This document shows, piece by piece, positions 7,837 to 17,509 of a stretch of DNA of 58,620 bases. Both the position numbers and the translations under genes were made by a program. Numbering within the stretch: position 1 is the first letter of the stretch; each line of letters opens with the position of its first letter. Source of the stretch: Lachnospiraceae bacterium UBA6403 (GTDB lineage Bacteria; Bacillota; Clostridia; Lachnospirales; Lachnospiraceae); assembly GCA_002437435.1 (NCBI GenBank), contig DJPV01000038.1, forward strand, positions 1 to 58,620, in the 5' to 3' direction. The notes beneath the pieces were generated by a model, which did no database searches, had not been told where the DNA came from, and was given only the letters and a program-made list of their open reading frames with translations.

Positions 7837-9465
7837 ATGAAAAAACAAGTTTATAATCCATTTTTACCTTTATACGAATATATTCCAGATGGCGAACCAC
7901 ATGTGTTTGGAAATCGGATATACCATTACGGTTCGCATGACAAAGAGGGCGGTTATACTTTTTGTATGGAGGATTACGTCGTATATTCTGCTCCTGTCGA
8001 TGACCTTACAAGCTGGAAATGTGAGGGCGTATCCTACCGCGCAAATCAGGATCCGGACTATTCGCAATTTCCTTATATGTATGCTCCCGATGTCGTTCAG
8101 GGCAATGACGGAAAATACTACCTATATTATTGTATGGCCGGTGAATATGGAATTGGCGGTTATACCCGTCCAATCAGCGTTGCCGTAAGCAATCATCCGG
8201 CTGGTCCATTTGAATATCTGGATCATATACACTTTGCTGATGGCACTATCATGCAAAAATATGTTTGCTTTGATCCTGCTGTATTAAATGACAATGGCAC
8301 AATCCGCATATATTATGGCACCCGGTATAATTATGAGGAGCGGGAAGATTTTGAACAAAATGATGATTTAGTAAAAATAGAAATGGATATGTTCGGAAAA
8401 ACAAGAGAAGACATTTTAAGCTACCTCACGCATCCTGAAAGCTGCAAGAGCGGCGATCCAAAGAATCCTGACAGCATTATGGGGCCTGTTATGGCAGTAC
8501 TTGAAGATGATATGGTCACAATCAAGGAAGCACCGCATCATATCATTCCATACAAAGTAAAAGGAACAAGCTTTGAAGCACACCCGTTTTTTGAAGGTTC
8601 TTCCATGCGCAAAATTAAAGATACCTACTATTTCATATATTCGTCCTGGCTTAACCATGAATTATGCTATGCAACAAGTGCATATCCGGATCATGATTTT
8701 GTTTTCCGCGGCACGATCATTTCTAATGGTGATGTAGGATTTCATGGCAGAACAAAAGAAAATAAAGTATATATGACCGGAACAACACACGGAAGTATCG
8801 AGCAGATCAACGGACAATGGTATGTCTTTTATCACAGGCTTACACATAAATCTGACTATTCCAGACAGGCATGTGCTGAAAAAATAAACATCGATGAGAA
8901 TGGAATGATCGCTCAGGTAGAGATCACAAGCTGTGGTCTCAATGACGGTCCTCTTGAAGCAAAATCTGGAAACCGCTATCCTGCTGTTATAGCCTGTAAT
9001 CTGACAAATGGTCATATGCCATATGGCTCAAATAGTATTTATCAGATTGAATTTCCAAATGTAACCAATCATGGAGATGAACGTTTTATTGCCGAAATAG
9101 AAGATGGCACATTGATCGGTTACAAATACTTTATGTATGATCATGTAACTTCCATCGGTGTTGTTGCAAGAATTGAATCTGCGAAAAATAAAGTAATCTA
9201 TAACGGACCTGTACACATTGACGAGCGCTGTATATCGGAAGCACCAACCCCTGACATCTGCAAACAAAACGATCAGGAATATAAAGCTCCTGTATTAGAA
9301 ATCCGTCTGGAAGAAAATGGTCCAAAAATCGGTGAAATTGCAATCGGATCTGATGACGACTGGACAGAATATCAGACACATATTTCTATACCGGATGGTG
9401 TACATGCATTATTTTTTATCTACCATGGATCTGAAAAAATTCAAATAAAGGAAATTTGTTTTTAA
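7837..9465 (+). CDS. Glycoside hydrolase family 43 protein
   Basis: A 542-residue protein without signal peptide. The start is ATG 7837, because CGGAGG at 7824-7829 sits seven bases upstream; a TTG at 7831 is a poorer choice. The five-bladed propeller is recognised from YIPDGEPHVFGNRIYHYGSH (catalytic base Asp), then APDVVQG, CFDPAVL (second Asp) and FFEGSSMRKIKDTYYFIYSS (acid Glu). The C-terminal third is a beta-rich region that may bind carbohydrate. Family members hydrolyse xylo-oligosaccharides or arabinosides. The substrate is unknown, and the cytoplasmic location suggests action on imported oligosaccharides. A broken AraC gene lies upstream. Confidence 0.88.
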   Translation: MKKQVYNPFLPLYEYIPDGEPHVFGNRIYHYGSHDKEGGYTFCMEDYVVYSAPVDDLTSWKCEGVSYRANQDPDYSQFPYMYAPDVVQGNDGKYYLYYCMAGEYGIGGYTRPISVAVSNHPAGPFEYLDHIHFADGTIMQKYVCFDPAVLNDNGTIRIYYGTRYNYEEREDFEQNDDLVKIEMDMFGKTREDILSYLTHPESCKSGDPKNPDSIMGPVMAVLEDDMVTIKEAPHHIIPYKVKGTSFEAHPFFEGSSMRKIKDTYYFIYSSWLNHELCYATSAYPDHDFVFRGTIISNGDVGFHGRTKENKVYMTGTTHGSIEQINGQWYVFYHRLTHKSDYSRQACAEKINIDENGMIAQVEITSCGLNDGPLEAKSGNRYPAVIACNLTNGHMPYGSNSIYQIEFPNVTNHGDERFIAEIEDGTLIGYKYFMYDHVTSIGVVARIESAKNKVIYNGPVHIDERCISEAPTPDICKQNDQEYKAPVLEIRLEENGPKIGEIAIGSDDDWTEYQTHISIPDGVHALFFIYHGSEKIQIKEICF

Positions 9466-9488
9466 TAAAATACTGCATTTAAGAAAGA

Positions 9489-9516
9489 TCAGGAACACAC
9501 TTCTGTGTGTTCCTGA
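9489..9516. terminator. Convergent terminator hairpin
   Basis: Perfect 12-bp stem TCAGGAACACAC / GTGTGTTCCTGA with a four-base loop. It lies between the GH43 stop and the end of the convergent GNAT gene. No long T run follows on the plus strand. The minus side has CTTTCTT. Confidence 0.65.
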
Positions 9517-9521
9517 AATGG

Positions 9522-10076
9522 TTATACCCACAATCCAAATCTTACATCTGTCATATCTTTCTTATGCTCGCCGATCATCTTCTCCATCCAGATCATATCG
9601 TACCATTCACCGAATTTATAGCCACTGTTATGAAAACGTCCAACAAGTGTAAATCCCAGCTTCTTATGGAATCTGTAACTGTCATCCGTCAGATGACCGC
9701 TCTCTGCTACCGGACTTGCGATACAGGCATTCATATTCAGAATTCCCATTTCTTTCAGCTGTTCCTCCAGCTTCTCATACAAAGCTTTTCCAAGTCCCAT
9801 CTGCCTGCAGTCTTTTCGGATATAGATCGTTGTTTCCACTGACCAGTCATATGCCTTTCTGTCTTTGAAGCCGGCTGCATATGCATAACCTGCGATCTTC
9901 CCATCCACGACTGCTTTTATGTATGGATATTTCGCTGAGATCTGCCCGATCCTGTTTCTGAATTCTTCTACAGATGGTACTTCATATTCAAACGATATCG
10001 CTGTTTCTTCTACATAGGGTGCATAGATGGCGAGAAGCTCCTCTGCATCCGCTGTACTTACTTTTTCTATCTCCAT
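9522..10076 (-). CDS. GNAT N-acetyltransferase (phosphinothricin/methionine-sulfoximine type)
   Basis: A 184-residue acetyltransferase. The start is placed at ATG 10076 (MEIEKVSTADAEE) because AAGGAG stands seven bases upstream; the frame itself is open 13 codons further. EELLAIYAPYVEETAISFEY then PSVEEFRNRI are typical of the Pat/Bar/YncA branch. YIRKDCRQMGLGKALYEKL is the acetyl-CoA binding motif, and SYRFHKKLGFTLVGRFHNSG followed by W.D..WMEK closes the fold. Members acetylate the amino group of amino-acid analogues using acetyl-CoA. The natural substrate here is not evident from context. Confidence 0.85.
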   Translation of the reverse strand: MEIEKVSTADAEELLAIYAPYVEETAISFEYEVPSVEEFRNRIGQISAKYPYIKAVVDGKIAGYAYAAGFKDRKAYDWSVETTIYIRKDCRQMGLGKALYEKLEEQLKEMGILNMNACIASPVAESGHLTDDSYRFHKKLGFTLVGRFHNSGYKFGEWYDMIWMEKMIGEHKKDMTDVRFGLWV

Positions 10077-10095
10077 GTTTTCTCCTTTGAATAAT

Positions 10096-10135
10096 AAAAA
10101 TGCTGAACCGCACAAGTACGATCCAGCACTTTTTA
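10096..10135 (-). terminator. Terminator of glgB
   Basis: Minus-strand stem GTGCTGG...GTTCAGCAT with a short internal mismatch, followed by a TTTTTATTATT tract. It starts at the base adjoining the glgB stop codon. Confidence 0.75.
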
Positions 10136-12607
10136 TTATTTCTTAGTTGTCTTCTTTGAAACTGCCGCTTTTGTCTGTGCAGGCTTCGTCTTACTTACTG
10201 TTTCTTTTGTCTTTATTGCAGTCGTCTTCTTCTCTGACTCCTTTTTTACAACTTCCGTCGCCTCTGCAGCCTTCTTTTCCGTTGCAGTTTTCTTTGCTGC
10301 TGCCTTCTTCTCTGCCGCACGTTTTGCTGCAGCCGCTTTCCTTTCTTCCTCTTTCTTCTTCAGAATATCCTCCGGTGTTACATCGGTGTAATCATATTCC
10401 AGAACAACGGTAGAAAGCGGCGGTACTGTCACGCTGATCGAATAGGGCATACGTTCTGTCTTCTTATCGATTGCCTTGATCTTACCACTGTTTAATCTGC
10501 CTGCTCCGCCGAACTGCACATCATCGGAATTCAGGACTTCTTTATATGTTGTGAAGCAAGGAGCTCCAATCTCATAATCATCATATTCAACCGGTACGAA
10601 ATTACAGATAAATAGTAACTGCTTATTCGGTGTTGAACCTCTGCGGATAAATGAAACCACACCCTTATCCGGATGATCACAGTCAATCCATTCAAAGCCC
10701 ATCACATCACTGTCATTTGCATATAAGGCATCATTTGTATTATACAGGTTATTCAGTGCCTTTACCCAGCGCTGCATGCCCTGATTCAGAGGATTATCAA
10801 GAACAAACCAGTCAAGGCTTCTTGCTTCACTCCACTCGCGTGGCTGTGCAAATTCCTGTCCCATGAACAGCAGTTTCTTGCCCGGATGACCATACATGTA
10901 GCCATATGCCAGACGAAGATTTGCAAATTTCTGCGGCTCGCTTCCCGGCATCTTATTTATCATCGAACACTTCAGATGTACGACCTCATCATGTGAGATA
11001 ACAAGGACATAATTCTCCGCATATGCATAGGATAAGCTGAATGTCAGCTTATTATGATTAAAACTTCTGAAATATGGATCCAGCTTCATATACTCAAGGA
11101 AATCGTTCATCCAGCCCATATTCCATTTGAACAGGAATCCAAGTCCATTCATGGATACAGGAGCAGTTACTCCAGCCCATGCAGTTGATTCTTCTGCGAT
11201 CAGAAATGCACCCGGATTCTTTTCTTCCATAACTGCATTGATATTCTGCAGCAATTTGATCGCATCCAGATTCTCATTACCGCCATTTTCATTTGGAAGC
11301 CATTGTCCATCCTGTTTACCATAGTCCAGATATAACATGGATGCAACAGCATCTACGCGCAACGCATCGATATGAAACTTCTCAACCCAGAAAAGTGCAT
11401 TTGCGATCAGGAAATTTGCAACCTCTGCTCTGCCATAATCGAAAATATAAGTTCCCCAATCCGGGTGCTCACCTCTTCTTGGATCCGGATGCTCATAGAG
11501 TGGCATACCATCAAATCTGCCAAGTCCATGTGCATCTTTCGGGAAGTGTGCCGGTACCCAGTCTAAGATGATACCAATTCCCTTACTATGTAAATAGTCC
11601 ACAAAATACATGAAATCTTCCGGCGATCCGTATCTGGATGTCGGTGCATAATAATTCGTTACCTGATATCCCCAGGAACCATCAAACGGATACTCTGCAA
11701 TACCCATGATCTCCACATGTGTATAGCCCATATCCTTTACATAATCTGCCACCATCGGAGCAAGCTCTCTATAGCTGAAGAATCCGCTGTCATCATCCTC
11801 AACTTTCTTTTTCCAGGAGCCAAGATGCATCTCGTAGATGGTCATTGGCATCTTCATCCGATCCGTTCTGCTATAAGTCTTTCTCTTATTTACCCATGAT
11901 GCATCTTTCCACTTATAGGTCGTCAGATCTGTAACAACAGAGCCATTGTCCGGCCGCATCTGTGACTGATTTCCATATGGATCACTCTTATATAATATCT
12001 CTCCATAACGGGTCAGAATCTGATATTTGTATACTGCGCCCGGAAGCACATTCGGAATAAACAGCTCATAGATTCCACCATTTGGACGAAGCTGCATCGG
12101 ATGTAAATTGCCATCCCACATATTGAAATTACCAACAACACTGACTCTGCGCGCATCCGGAGCCCATACTGCAAAATATGTTCCCTTTACACCATCGATC
12201 GTCATCGGATGTGCACCAAATTTATTATATATCTCATAGTGCTTGCCTTCTGCAAATAAATAGGAATCAAAATCAGTGATCTGACTGTCAAATGCATAGG
12301 GATCTGCCGTCGTAACAGTAGTTCCATCTTCATAAGTTGTCACCAGATCATATTTTGTTCCGTTAAATTCCTTCTTCGGGAAAAAGACCGCATAAAAGCC
12401 TTCATCCGTTACCTTATCCATCGTATGAACCTTTTTACCAGTTCTGGATGTCACCTTCACCTCCACCGCATGTGGACGGTATGCTGTAATGATCTGTCCT
12501 TCCCCATATTCATGAATGCCCAGCAGATGCTTTGGAGCATTCAGTTTGCCTGCGATCAGTTCATCATACAGTACCCAGTTGATCCAATCGTTGATTCTCT
12601 TGTTCAT
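10136..12607 (-). CDS. glgB: 1,4-alpha-glucan branching enzyme with Lys/Ala-rich tail
   Basis: An 823-residue GH13 enzyme that forms alpha-1,6 branches in glycogen. Order: N-terminal domain, CBM48 (FAVWAPDARRVSVVGNFNMW, near 145-165), (beta/alpha)8 barrel with DWVPAHF, HIDALRVDAVASM (nucleophile Asp near 410), AEEST (acid/base Glu) and VISHDEVVH, then the C-terminal beta domain. Residues about 746-823 are a low-complexity tail of Lys, Ala, Glu and Thr with no aromatic residue, absent from typical GlgB of 630-750 residues. The ribosome binding site is GGAGGG. No other glycogen gene lies nearby. The tail may bind polyanions or the cell envelope; that is inference. Confidence 0.93.
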   Translation of the reverse strand: MNKRINDWINWVLYDELIAGKLNAPKHLLGIHEYGEGQIITAYRPHAVEVKVTSRTGKKVHTMDKVTDEGFYAVFFPKKEFNGTKYDLVTTYEDGTTVTTADPYAFDSQITDFDSYLFAEGKHYEIYNKFGAHPMTIDGVKGTYFAVWAPDARRVSVVGNFNMWDGNLHPMQLRPNGGIYELFIPNVLPGAVYKYQILTRYGEILYKSDPYGNQSQMRPDNGSVVTDLTTYKWKDASWVNKRKTYSRTDRMKMPMTIYEMHLGSWKKKVEDDDSGFFSYRELAPMVADYVKDMGYTHVEIMGIAEYPFDGSWGYQVTNYYAPTSRYGSPEDFMYFVDYLHSKGIGIILDWVPAHFPKDAHGLGRFDGMPLYEHPDPRRGEHPDWGTYIFDYGRAEVANFLIANALFWVEKFHIDALRVDAVASMLYLDYGKQDGQWLPNENGGNENLDAIKLLQNINAVMEEKNPGAFLIAEESTAWAGVTAPVSMNGLGFLFKWNMGWMNDFLEYMKLDPYFRSFNHNKLTFSLSYAYAENYVLVISHDEVVHLKCSMINKMPGSEPQKFANLRLAYGYMYGHPGKKLLFMGQEFAQPREWSEARSLDWFVLDNPLNQGMQRWVKALNNLYNTNDALYANDSDVMGFEWIDCDHPDKGVVSFIRRGSTPNKQLLFICNFVPVEYDDYEIGAPCFTTYKEVLNSDDVQFGGAGRLNSGKIKAIDKKTERMPYSISVTVPPLSTVVLEYDYTDVTPEDILKKKEEERKAAAAKRAAEKKAAAKKTATEKKAAEATEVVKKESEKKTTAIKTKETVSKTKPAQTKAAVSKKTTKK

Positions 12608-12625
12608 ATAACCCTCCTGAATATA

Positions 12626-13309
12626 TTAGAATTTGTGTGGCTGCGTCTTCCGCCAGCTTATCAGTCGTACTATTATCGTTATAACAAGTCCGGCAAGTAT
12701 CACCCCTGTATAGATCAGAAACATCCGAAGTCCCAGATTATCCGGGATCAACAAGATCAGTCTGTCATCCCCGGAGAAAAATACATCATACCTGCCTTTA
12801 AATACCATCTCACGAACGCCATAGAAAATGCCGCTTCCCGATACTGCGAGCAGGATCAGTGATATCAAACCGATCACACTTGCCGCAACACCGCCCCATA
12901 CGACACATTCATACATTCGTCTTTTCTTTACCGCCAGAAATCCTATGATGAGCAGGATCACCGACAGGAACATCATACGTTTCGCCTCATCCTTAACCTT
13001 CTTCAACTGTCTGAGCTGTATCAGATTATAGTCACAAAGCTTCACATTTCCTTTATCAAAATCAACATTATTTCCAGTTTCCTTCAGGCCATCCGCAATG
13101 ATGCTGTACTCCAGCCATGCTTCAAACTCTGTCAGAGCAGTTTCCGAACTATCTGCTCCATCTGTCTCAAATGTCCGTCCGGCCATCTCTGATGTGTACT
13201 CTGTCTCACTGATATTCACTCCCTCAAACGAGATAAACACCGCAGACGACACGATCAGCATTACAACTGCGATCGCAAGGATCACCTGAAAAAATCTATA
13301 TTTAAACAT
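12626..13309 (-). CDS. Four-helix membrane protein, TIGR01906/DUF1461-like
   Basis: A 227-residue protein with a first membrane helix at residues 8-27, a polar extracytoplasmic loop to about 110, then three helices. The segment FYGVREMVFKGRYDVFFSGD followed by LILLIPDNLGLRMF resembles the end of the TIGR01906/DUF1461 integral membrane family, where F..FH...F and D.LI.L.P recur. The conserved histidines are not obvious, so the assignment is tentative. It lies 18 bases upstream of glgB on the same strand and may share its transcript. No function is known. Confidence 0.55.
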   Translation of the reverse strand: MFKYRFFQVILAIAVVMLIVSSAVFISFEGVNISETEYTSEMAGRTFETDGADSSETALTEFEAWLEYSIIADGLKETGNNVDFDKGNVKLCDYNLIQLRQLKKVKDEAKRMMFLSVILLIIGFLAVKKRRMYECVVWGGVAASVIGLISLILLAVSGSGIFYGVREMVFKGRYDVFFSGDDRLILLIPDNLGLRMFLIYTGVILAGLVITIIVRLISWRKTQPHKF

Positions 13310-13580
13310 GATTAACTATCCTGATTTCTATTCTAAAGTCTTATTTGACACATCAAATAAATTATATCGTTCTTATTACATACATTAATTATTTTACCAT
13401 TTTAATTGACTTGTGTAAAGAAAACATGCTACTTTCTTCATTATATATTTCAACCACATACTGTCTTATCTCTTAAAATTATATTTTATTAAACTCATAT
13501 TACTTGGATTCCTAAAAGCTTGGCAGACAAGATAATTATAGCATGCTAATATTTAAAATGTTCCGATACAAAATAAAAGC

Positions 13581-13737
13581 AATATAAAATGTTAAGACAT
13601 CGCGAAGATTTCGTTATGAGGTTTGTGCTAACCGTCAGCACCAAGCCCATGTTTGAGTCCATACGGACGAGTTTGGGCGACTGCTGACAAATCAGTGCAC
13701 GAACCGAATAGAAATCTTTACTGTCTTGTATTATATT
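13581..13737. repeat. Structured repeat, copy C (divergent)
   Basis: Outer arms AATATAA (13581) and TTATATT (13731) enclose TAAGACA/TGTCTT, AAGATTTC/GAAATCTT, GGTTTGTGC/GCACGAACC, GTCAGCA/TGCTGAC and a small GTCC-atac-GGAC tip. Internal-loop strings CGCGAAG, TTTCGTTAT, GTTTGAG, CGAGTT and AATAGAAA recur in the copies at 22663 and 27242. Here the helices carry different but still complementary bases. The rest of the gap 13310-13784 holds no gene; a weak minus-strand frame across the element is spurious. Confidence 0.7.
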
Positions 13738-13784
13738 ATCTGACCGGCATTCTATGTCTGAAATCAATTTTCAATTAACAACGC

Positions 13785-14291
13785 TCATCTGTCAAGTTCA
13801 CGCAGGTCAAAGTAATATGGGCAGATGTCCTCATAGTGGCCGTCTTGCATGCGGAAACCTCCAGGAATCGTTCCAAGCTGCGTAAATCCAATCCGCTCAT
13901 AGAGGTGTCTTGCATGCACATTTGAAGCCACTACCGCATTGAACTGCAGCACCAGATAGTCATGTGCTTTTGCCTGCGCCAGGCAGTCAGACACCAGCTT
14001 CTCTCCAATATGAAGCCCTCTTGCATCCGCATCTACCGCATAACTGGCATTGCAGATATGACCACAGCGTCCGACATTATTTGGATGAAGGATATAAAGT
14101 CCAAGCACCTTTCCTGTATCTGTATCCTCTGCAACTGCGGTATAGGTCTGTCCTGCAAAGAATTCTCTTCCTGTCTCCTCTGTCAGGTCATCCTCCTGTG
14201 GAAATGCAACACCGTCATCTACTACGCGATTCCAGATACGTTTCATCTCCTGTATATCTGAATCTTTATATTCTCTGATCCGTATATTCAT
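13785..14291 (-). CDS. GNAT N-acetyltransferase
   Basis: A 168-residue acetyltransferase. The start is set at ATG 14291 (MNIRIREYKDSD), preceded by AAGGAT; the frame extends 12 codons further without a better site. IRIREYKDSDIQEMKRIWNR opens the fold. AVDADARGLHIGEKLVSDCL holds the Q/R-x-x-G-x-G/A-type acetyl-CoA loop in a slightly altered form. ASNVHARHLYERIGFTQLGT is the typical C-terminal half. The substrate is unknown. It is monocistronic and divergent from the DUF1294 gene. Confidence 0.85.
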   Translation of the reverse strand: MNIRIREYKDSDIQEMKRIWNRVVDDGVAFPQEDDLTEETGREFFAGQTYTAVAEDTDTGKVLGLYILHPNNVGRCGHICNASYAVDADARGLHIGEKLVSDCLAQAKAHDYLVLQFNAVVASNVHARHLYERIGFTQLGTIPGGFRMQDGHYEDICPYYFDLRELDR

Positions 14292-14489
14292 CTTTATCCT
14301 TCTTTCTTGTCCTATTTTATGCATCATTATAAGCCCGTTTCAAGCAGGCTTCAAGAATATAAATATAGACAATCCACTAAAATCATCTTAAAATGCAGGT
14401 AATGAAAAATCACCGGAACAGAAATTGTAAAGTAACGAACTTTTTCTCTGTGAAAGCAATCTGTCCGGATGAAAGGAGTGTGCCCACAT

Positions 14490-14774
14490 ATGTTATTTGA
14501 ACTGACAAAAGATCATTTATTGTTAAGTATATATATCCTGATCAACCTGATCGTATTTTTACTGTATGGCATCGACAAATGGAAAGCCATCCAGCACAAA
14601 TGGCGCATCCCGGAAGCCCATCTGATCCTTGCCGGAGTATTCGGCATCTTTGGTGCGATCCTCGGCATGCTGTTATTCCGACATAAAATCAGGAAGCCCA
14701 AATTTAACATCGGGCTTCCTGCAATCTTCATTCTTGAACTTGTGTGTGTGATCTTATGTTTAAAATATCTTTAA
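14490..14774 (+). CDS. DUF1294 family small membrane protein
   Basis: A 94-residue protein. ATG 14490 is preferred to the ATG at 14469, because GAAAGGAG at 14471-14478 lies 11 bases before it. Three membrane helices are visible. The motifs YGIDKWKAIQHKWRIPEAHL and FRHKIRKPKFNIGLPA are diagnostic of DUF1294 (YdjM/YdcI-like), in which DK.KA...WR.PE and R.K..K..F are conserved. No biochemical role is established. It stands alone. Confidence 0.9.
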   Translation: MLFELTKDHLLLSIYILINLIVFLLYGIDKWKAIQHKWRIPEAHLILAGVFGIFGAILGMLLFRHKIRKPKFNIGLPAIFILELVCVILCLKYL

Positions 14775-14870
14775 AATACTTTTGCTTTTATGAGTTTCAT
14801 ATTTTTATGATCCTTTGTCATTTGTGAATATCATCTATTCATAAATAACGGCTTTCCTATAAAAATCATA

Positions 14871-15725
14871 TTAATGGTGCAACAAAGTCCCGTACATCTC
14901 CGGTCTGCGGTCACGGAACACACCCCATTCTCTACGCATCTGTGCGATCGCATCCAGATCAAATTCATGGACAAGCACAGATTCTGTCTCGCGGTCTGCT
15001 TCCTCCACGATCGTTCCGGTCTGATCTGCAATAAAGGAAGAACCGTAAAATGTCATCGATGATTCATCGTCTGTCTCTGTTCCGATACGGTTCGATGCGA
15101 TCACCGGCATGATATTTGCTGCTGCATGTCCCTGCATTGCATGCTGCCAGTGTGGCTTGGAATCAATATTTAATGTAGGCTCACTTCCGATCGCAGTCGG
15201 ATAAAACAACAACTCTGCACCGAGAAGTGCCATACTTCTGGCAGCCTCCGGAAACCACTGATCCCAGCAGATTCCAACGCCAATATCTGCATATTTTGTC
15301 TTCCATACCTTAAATCCGGTATCTCCCGGTGTAAAATAAAACTTCTCTGCATATGGAAGTCCATCCGGAATATGTGTCTTTCGATATGTGCCAAGGATCG
15401 TTCCGTCTGCATCAATGATCGCTATTGTATTAAATGCTGTATTTCCCGCCTTTTCATAAAAACTGATCGGCAGAACAACCTGAAGCTCTTTTGCAACTTC
15501 GGTAAATCGTTTTACTGCTGCATTCTCTGAAAGCGGCTTTGCCAGATCAAAATATTCAAATTTCTGCTTCTGACAGAAATACGGTGTTTCAAATAATTCC
15601 TGCAATAAGATAATATTTGCTCCTTCTGCTGCTGCCTTTCGAACCAGCTTCTCTGCCTTGTCTAATACTTCTTCTCTATTCCAGCTACAACTCATCTGTG
15701 TAGCCGCTACCTTTACCTTTCTCAT
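14871..15725 (-). CDS. aguB: N-carbamoylputrescine amidase-like nitrilase family protein
   Basis: A 284-residue carbon-nitrogen hydrolase. The start is ATG 15725 (MRKVKVAATQ), eight bases after AGGAGG; an ATG at 15731 is too close. The triad is visible: Glu in QELFETPYF (residue 43), Lys in YRKTHIPDG (near 116) and Cys in GVGICWDQWFPEAAR (near 152). The strings TPGDTGF and NRIGTE are typical of AguB, which converts N-carbamoylputrescine to putrescine, CO2 and ammonia. No agmatine deiminase gene is present in the window. It may be cotranscribed with the amidohydrolase and transporter genes upstream. Confidence 0.88.
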   Translation of the reverse strand: MRKVKVAATQMSCSWNREEVLDKAEKLVRKAAAEGANIILLQELFETPYFCQKQKFEYFDLAKPLSENAAVKRFTEVAKELQVVLPISFYEKAGNTAFNTIAIIDADGTILGTYRKTHIPDGLPYAEKFYFTPGDTGFKVWKTKYADIGVGICWDQWFPEAARSMALLGAELLFYPTAIGSEPTLNIDSKPHWQHAMQGHAAANIMPVIASNRIGTETDDESSMTFYGSSFIADQTGTIVEEADRETESVLVHEFDLDAIAQMRREWGVFRDRRPEMYGTLLHH

Positions 15726-15840
15726 AATCATATCCTCCTGTCATCAAAATATCTGATTTCTTTATCCTATATTTTCTGCTATTGATTTCTGGCTTACATC
15801 TGCCTAATCCATCTTCTGCCAGTTGTCTTTTTCCAACGGC

Positions 15841-17490
15841 TTACATTCCACTCGCGCCTGCCAGATTATTCAGCCTGTCGTATATCGTCTGTCCCTCAAA
15901 TATATTCCATACCACTCTGGTATCCGGTATCTTCTCAGGATCTATCGTAAACAGATTCTGATCCAGTACGATGAGGTTCGCACATTTGCCTTCCTCTATC
16001 GAACCGGTTCGATCTTCTGCCTGATAGATGTAAGCGGCTCCGTAAGTATATCCCTTTAAGACCGTCGCCATATCTATGACTTCCCATGGATTCTGACCGG
16101 ATATTCTTCCATCCGCATCCTTTCTGGTAACTGCCGCATAGATCGTCTGGAATGGGTCTAAGCCCACAACCGGATAATCTGTTCCGACTGCAAATGCTGC
16201 TCCCGTGTTCGTGATGCTTTTCATCGGCCACTCGTATCTGCACCGCTTCTTACCAAGTCGCACGATCTTGTCGTTATTCGACAGGATCAGATGATACGGC
16301 TGCATCGATGCTACGACATCCAGTTCCTTGAATCTTCTGATATCATCGGGATGGATATTCTCGATGTGCTCGATCGTATTTCTAAGATCCTTTCTTCCGG
16401 TTCTCTTTTCCGCTTCCTCGTACATGTCGAGTGCCATGCGGACAGAACCATCTGCGATACAATGAAGTCTGACCTGCAAGCCAGCCTCATTTGCCGCCGT
16501 GATCTCATCCTGCATCTTCGCTCTCGGCCAGAGGGGAAGTTTCTCTCCACAGGTATCCGGGCGGTCTGTATATGGCTCTAAGAGCAGTCCGGTATAAGTC
16601 TCTGTCACTCCATCAATAAAGCCTTTTAAGCCGGTGATCTGAAAATGTCTGGAATCCAGTTTTTCCTTCATCTCAAAGAATTTTTCAAATGAGGTATAGC
16701 CAAACAGCTTCGTATAGACATATACATTTGCATATAAACCTTCTTCATCATCCAGCTTTTTCAGTAATTCATATTTCTTATAAGTTTCTTCTGTATAATC
16801 TTCCGCAAACATCTCACTTAAGCCTGCAACTCCATTCTCTGCGAGCACCTGTTTGAAATGTCTGTGTATTTCTGTCATTTCTTCATCCGTAAAATCCATG
16901 AACTTTTCCATAGCGGGTGCATAGGCTTCCGGTTCGATCAACATTCCGGTAAGCTCCCCATCCGGGTAAGTCTCAATCACCCCATTTGCGAGATCAGGAT
17001 CAGGTCTTATCCCCGCTTCAACAAGTGCTGCGGAATTCAGCCACATGCTGTGTGCATCCGCACATTCCAGATATACCGGGGTATCCGGGAAATATGCATC
17101 CAGACTTCGTTTGTCCGGCATATGGTCTTCCGTCCAGTTCCCGACAAACCATCCGGTTCCACGGATCCGCTTTTGTCCGGGATGTGCCTTTACATATTCC
17201 ACCATCTGCTCCACACATTCCTGCTCCGAATGGCAGGTATCCAATGTATTACATACATATTCACTCGCGGCTACCGCTCCGGTAAATATATGGGTATGTG
17301 CATCGATAAAGGACGGCATGACAAGTTTGTCACCCATATCGTATATCGGAACATCCGCCGGAACAACATTTGTCTCATCATATGGCAGGAGCTTCCTGAT
17401 CCTGTCATCCTCGATCCAGACAGCCAGTGGCTTACAGTCATCCGATCTGCCATCAAATACTGCCCGGCTCTTTATAATATATTCTGCCAT
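15841..17490 (-). CDS. Amidohydrolase family protein (YtcJ-like)
   Basis: A 549-residue metal-dependent hydrolase of the Amidohydrolase_3 type. DAHTHIF near residue 63 is the metal-binding HxH. LHCIADGSVRMALDMYEEA, IEHIENIHPDD and VGTDYPVVGLDPFQ supply further metal ligands and active-site residues. GTGWFVGNW and YLECADAHSMWLNSAAL match YtcJ/LAF-like proteins. The usual chemistry is hydrolysis of an exocyclic amide or of a cyclic amide or urea. The gene lies 19 bases after the NhaC-like transporter on the same strand, which suggests uptake and cleavage of one compound, followed by the amidase gene. The substrate is not known. Confidence 0.88.
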   Translation of the reverse strand: MAEYIIKSRAVFDGRSDDCKPLAVWIEDDRIRKLLPYDETNVVPADVPIYDMGDKLVMPSFIDAHTHIFTGAVAASEYVCNTLDTCHSEQECVEQMVEYVKAHPGQKRIRGTGWFVGNWTEDHMPDKRSLDAYFPDTPVYLECADAHSMWLNSAALVEAGIRPDPDLANGVIETYPDGELTGMLIEPEAYAPAMEKFMDFTDEEMTEIHRHFKQVLAENGVAGLSEMFAEDYTEETYKKYELLKKLDDEEGLYANVYVYTKLFGYTSFEKFFEMKEKLDSRHFQITGLKGFIDGVTETYTGLLLEPYTDRPDTCGEKLPLWPRAKMQDEITAANEAGLQVRLHCIADGSVRMALDMYEEAEKRTGRKDLRNTIEHIENIHPDDIRRFKELDVVASMQPYHLILSNNDKIVRLGKKRCRYEWPMKSITNTGAAFAVGTDYPVVGLDPFQTIYAAVTRKDADGRISGQNPWEVIDMATVLKGYTYGAAYIYQAEDRTGSIEEGKCANLIVLDQNLFTIDPEKIPDTRVVWNIFEGQTIYDRLNNLAGASGM

Positions 17491-17509
17491 ATCACATACC
17501 CCCTTTAAC

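Noticed and set aside
13546..13767. Minus-strand 73-aa frame
   Set aside because: It runs through structured repeat copy C, with no ribosome binding site or protein-like pattern.
14691..14720. Perfect 9-bp hairpin AGGAAGCCC/GGGCTTCCT
   Set aside because: It lies inside the conserved coding motif of the DUF1294 gene and has no T-run, so it follows from the protein sequence.
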